Program-made: the position numbers and the translations under genes | Notes under the pieces: model-generated | Told to the model about the DNA's origin: nothing | Seen by the model: only the letters and a program-made list of their open reading frames with translations | Databases searched by the model: none | Assembly (NCBI RefSeq): GCF_024323335.1 | Contig: NC_066583.1 | Coordinates: 274,358,916 to 274,422,915 of the forward strand | Source: Lathyrus oleraceus | Lineage: Eukaryota > Streptophyta > Magnoliopsida > Fabales > Fabaceae | DNA length: 64,000 nucleotides | Reading direction: 5' to 3' | Part shown: piece after piece, positions 63,801-64,000 of the stretch | Layout of the letters: each line of letters starts with the position of its first letter | How positions within the stretch are numbered: position 1 is the stretch's first letter

Positions 63801-64000
63801 TCCTTAAGTTCTAAGGTTGGTTTCTTAGGGCAAGACATAGGATTTGGGGTAAGGGATAAACATTCGTAAAGGTTATCAATGATATAGGGTTTTCTAAAGT
63901 CATCATCTTCCATTATGAGGGTTGATGGTAACTTAATTGTTTTTATAATTTCTTCTTGTTCTAATTCCCTAACGCATTCATCGATGATATCTAAGGCATA
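60842..64000 (-). pseudogene. Athila pol (RT, RNase H, integrase), partial at the window edge
   Basis: The minus frame is open from 64000 to 62318. It has [48 protein letters not shown], the catalytic FMDDFS (63068-63079), [12 protein letters not shown] and RNase H ([27 protein letters not shown]). A seven-A run (62326-62332) shifts frame at DIRDKK; a five-C run (62099-62103) shifts it again before integrase. Integrase (62059 down) has the zinc region HASTSKT...[20 protein letters not shown] and [13 protein letters not shown] at 61472 interrupts [15 protein letters not shown], but the frame continues to [16 protein letters not shown] and TAG near 60842. All catalytic residues are kept. Gag and protease would lie to the right. 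Confidence 0.85.

Noticed and set aside
63624..63869. Plus-strand frame of 81 residues
   Set aside because: Antisense shadow of the Athila pol frame.

Overview
The window is plant nuclear DNA made almost entirely of transposable elements, most of them broken and several nested inside one another. I recognise no host protein-coding gene, no rRNA and no clear functional tRNA gene. The lineages point to a legume. There is an Ogre-type Ty3/gypsy element with its extra ORF1, gag, intron and pol. There are three LTRs of the Athila lineage, SIRE/Maximus-type Ty1/copia LTRs and a gag, and CACTA ends with DUF4216 genes. Ogre plus SIRE/Maximus plus Athila (the group of pea Cyclops) fits tribe Fabeae (pea, vetch, Lathyrus, lentil) best, but the species is an inference.

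Layout. 1-2556: left-truncated CACTA element read on the minus strand (DUF4216 exon, start of a second Pro/Gln-rich ORF, palindromic subterminal repeats, CACTA end at 2556). 3488-6290: Athila 3' LTR and 3' interior. 6295-8841: ATT microsatellite and two tandem arrays that probably belong to an Ogre LTR and leader. 8842-17463: decayed Ogre coding region (ORF1, gag without protease, intron, RT/RNase H, second RNase H, integrase). 17464-19810: a GTCGACCC-rich noncoding block and a chimeric Ty1/copia pol 3' end. 21753-24130: two CACTA ends and a second DUF4216 pseudogene. 24131-27215: Ogre-like U5 remnant followed by an antisense plant-mobile-domain pseudogene. 28439-30405: CT/CA microsatellites abutting a minus-strand copia gag with PBS and 5' LTR. 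30406-39460: a diverged direct duplication flanking a Tat-lineage gag remnant, an antisense coiled-coil ORF and a copia gag remnant. 40650-43540: copia RT and integrase scraps. 44813-50505: a SIRE element (LTR, PBS, gag) broken by an Ogre LTR start, itself interrupted by an Athila LTR and a deleted Athila pol. 51600-53636: 3' end of a Tekay-like chromovirus carrying a SIRE 3' LTR. 54286-64000: the youngest-looking element, an Athila on the minus strand with 3' LTR, two paralogous ORF-1 family genes and a nearly complete pol running off the right edge.

How it works together: nothing here looks like a working operon or pathway. It is a layered record of insertions. The right-hand Athila is broken only by a few stops and homopolymer indels. 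The Ogre, by contrast, has lost its protease and mutated catalytic residues in RT, the second RNase H and integrase. The most unusual points are the tandem pair of ORF-1 family genes in the Athila, each cut once by an in-frame stop near its N-terminus; the two antisense accessory ORFs next to Tat/Ogre-type sequence; a tRNA-like insertion in the Athila 3' region; and several clusters of short palindromic motifs in TE noncoding DNA. Element family names rest on remembered family features and motif comparison, not on database searches.
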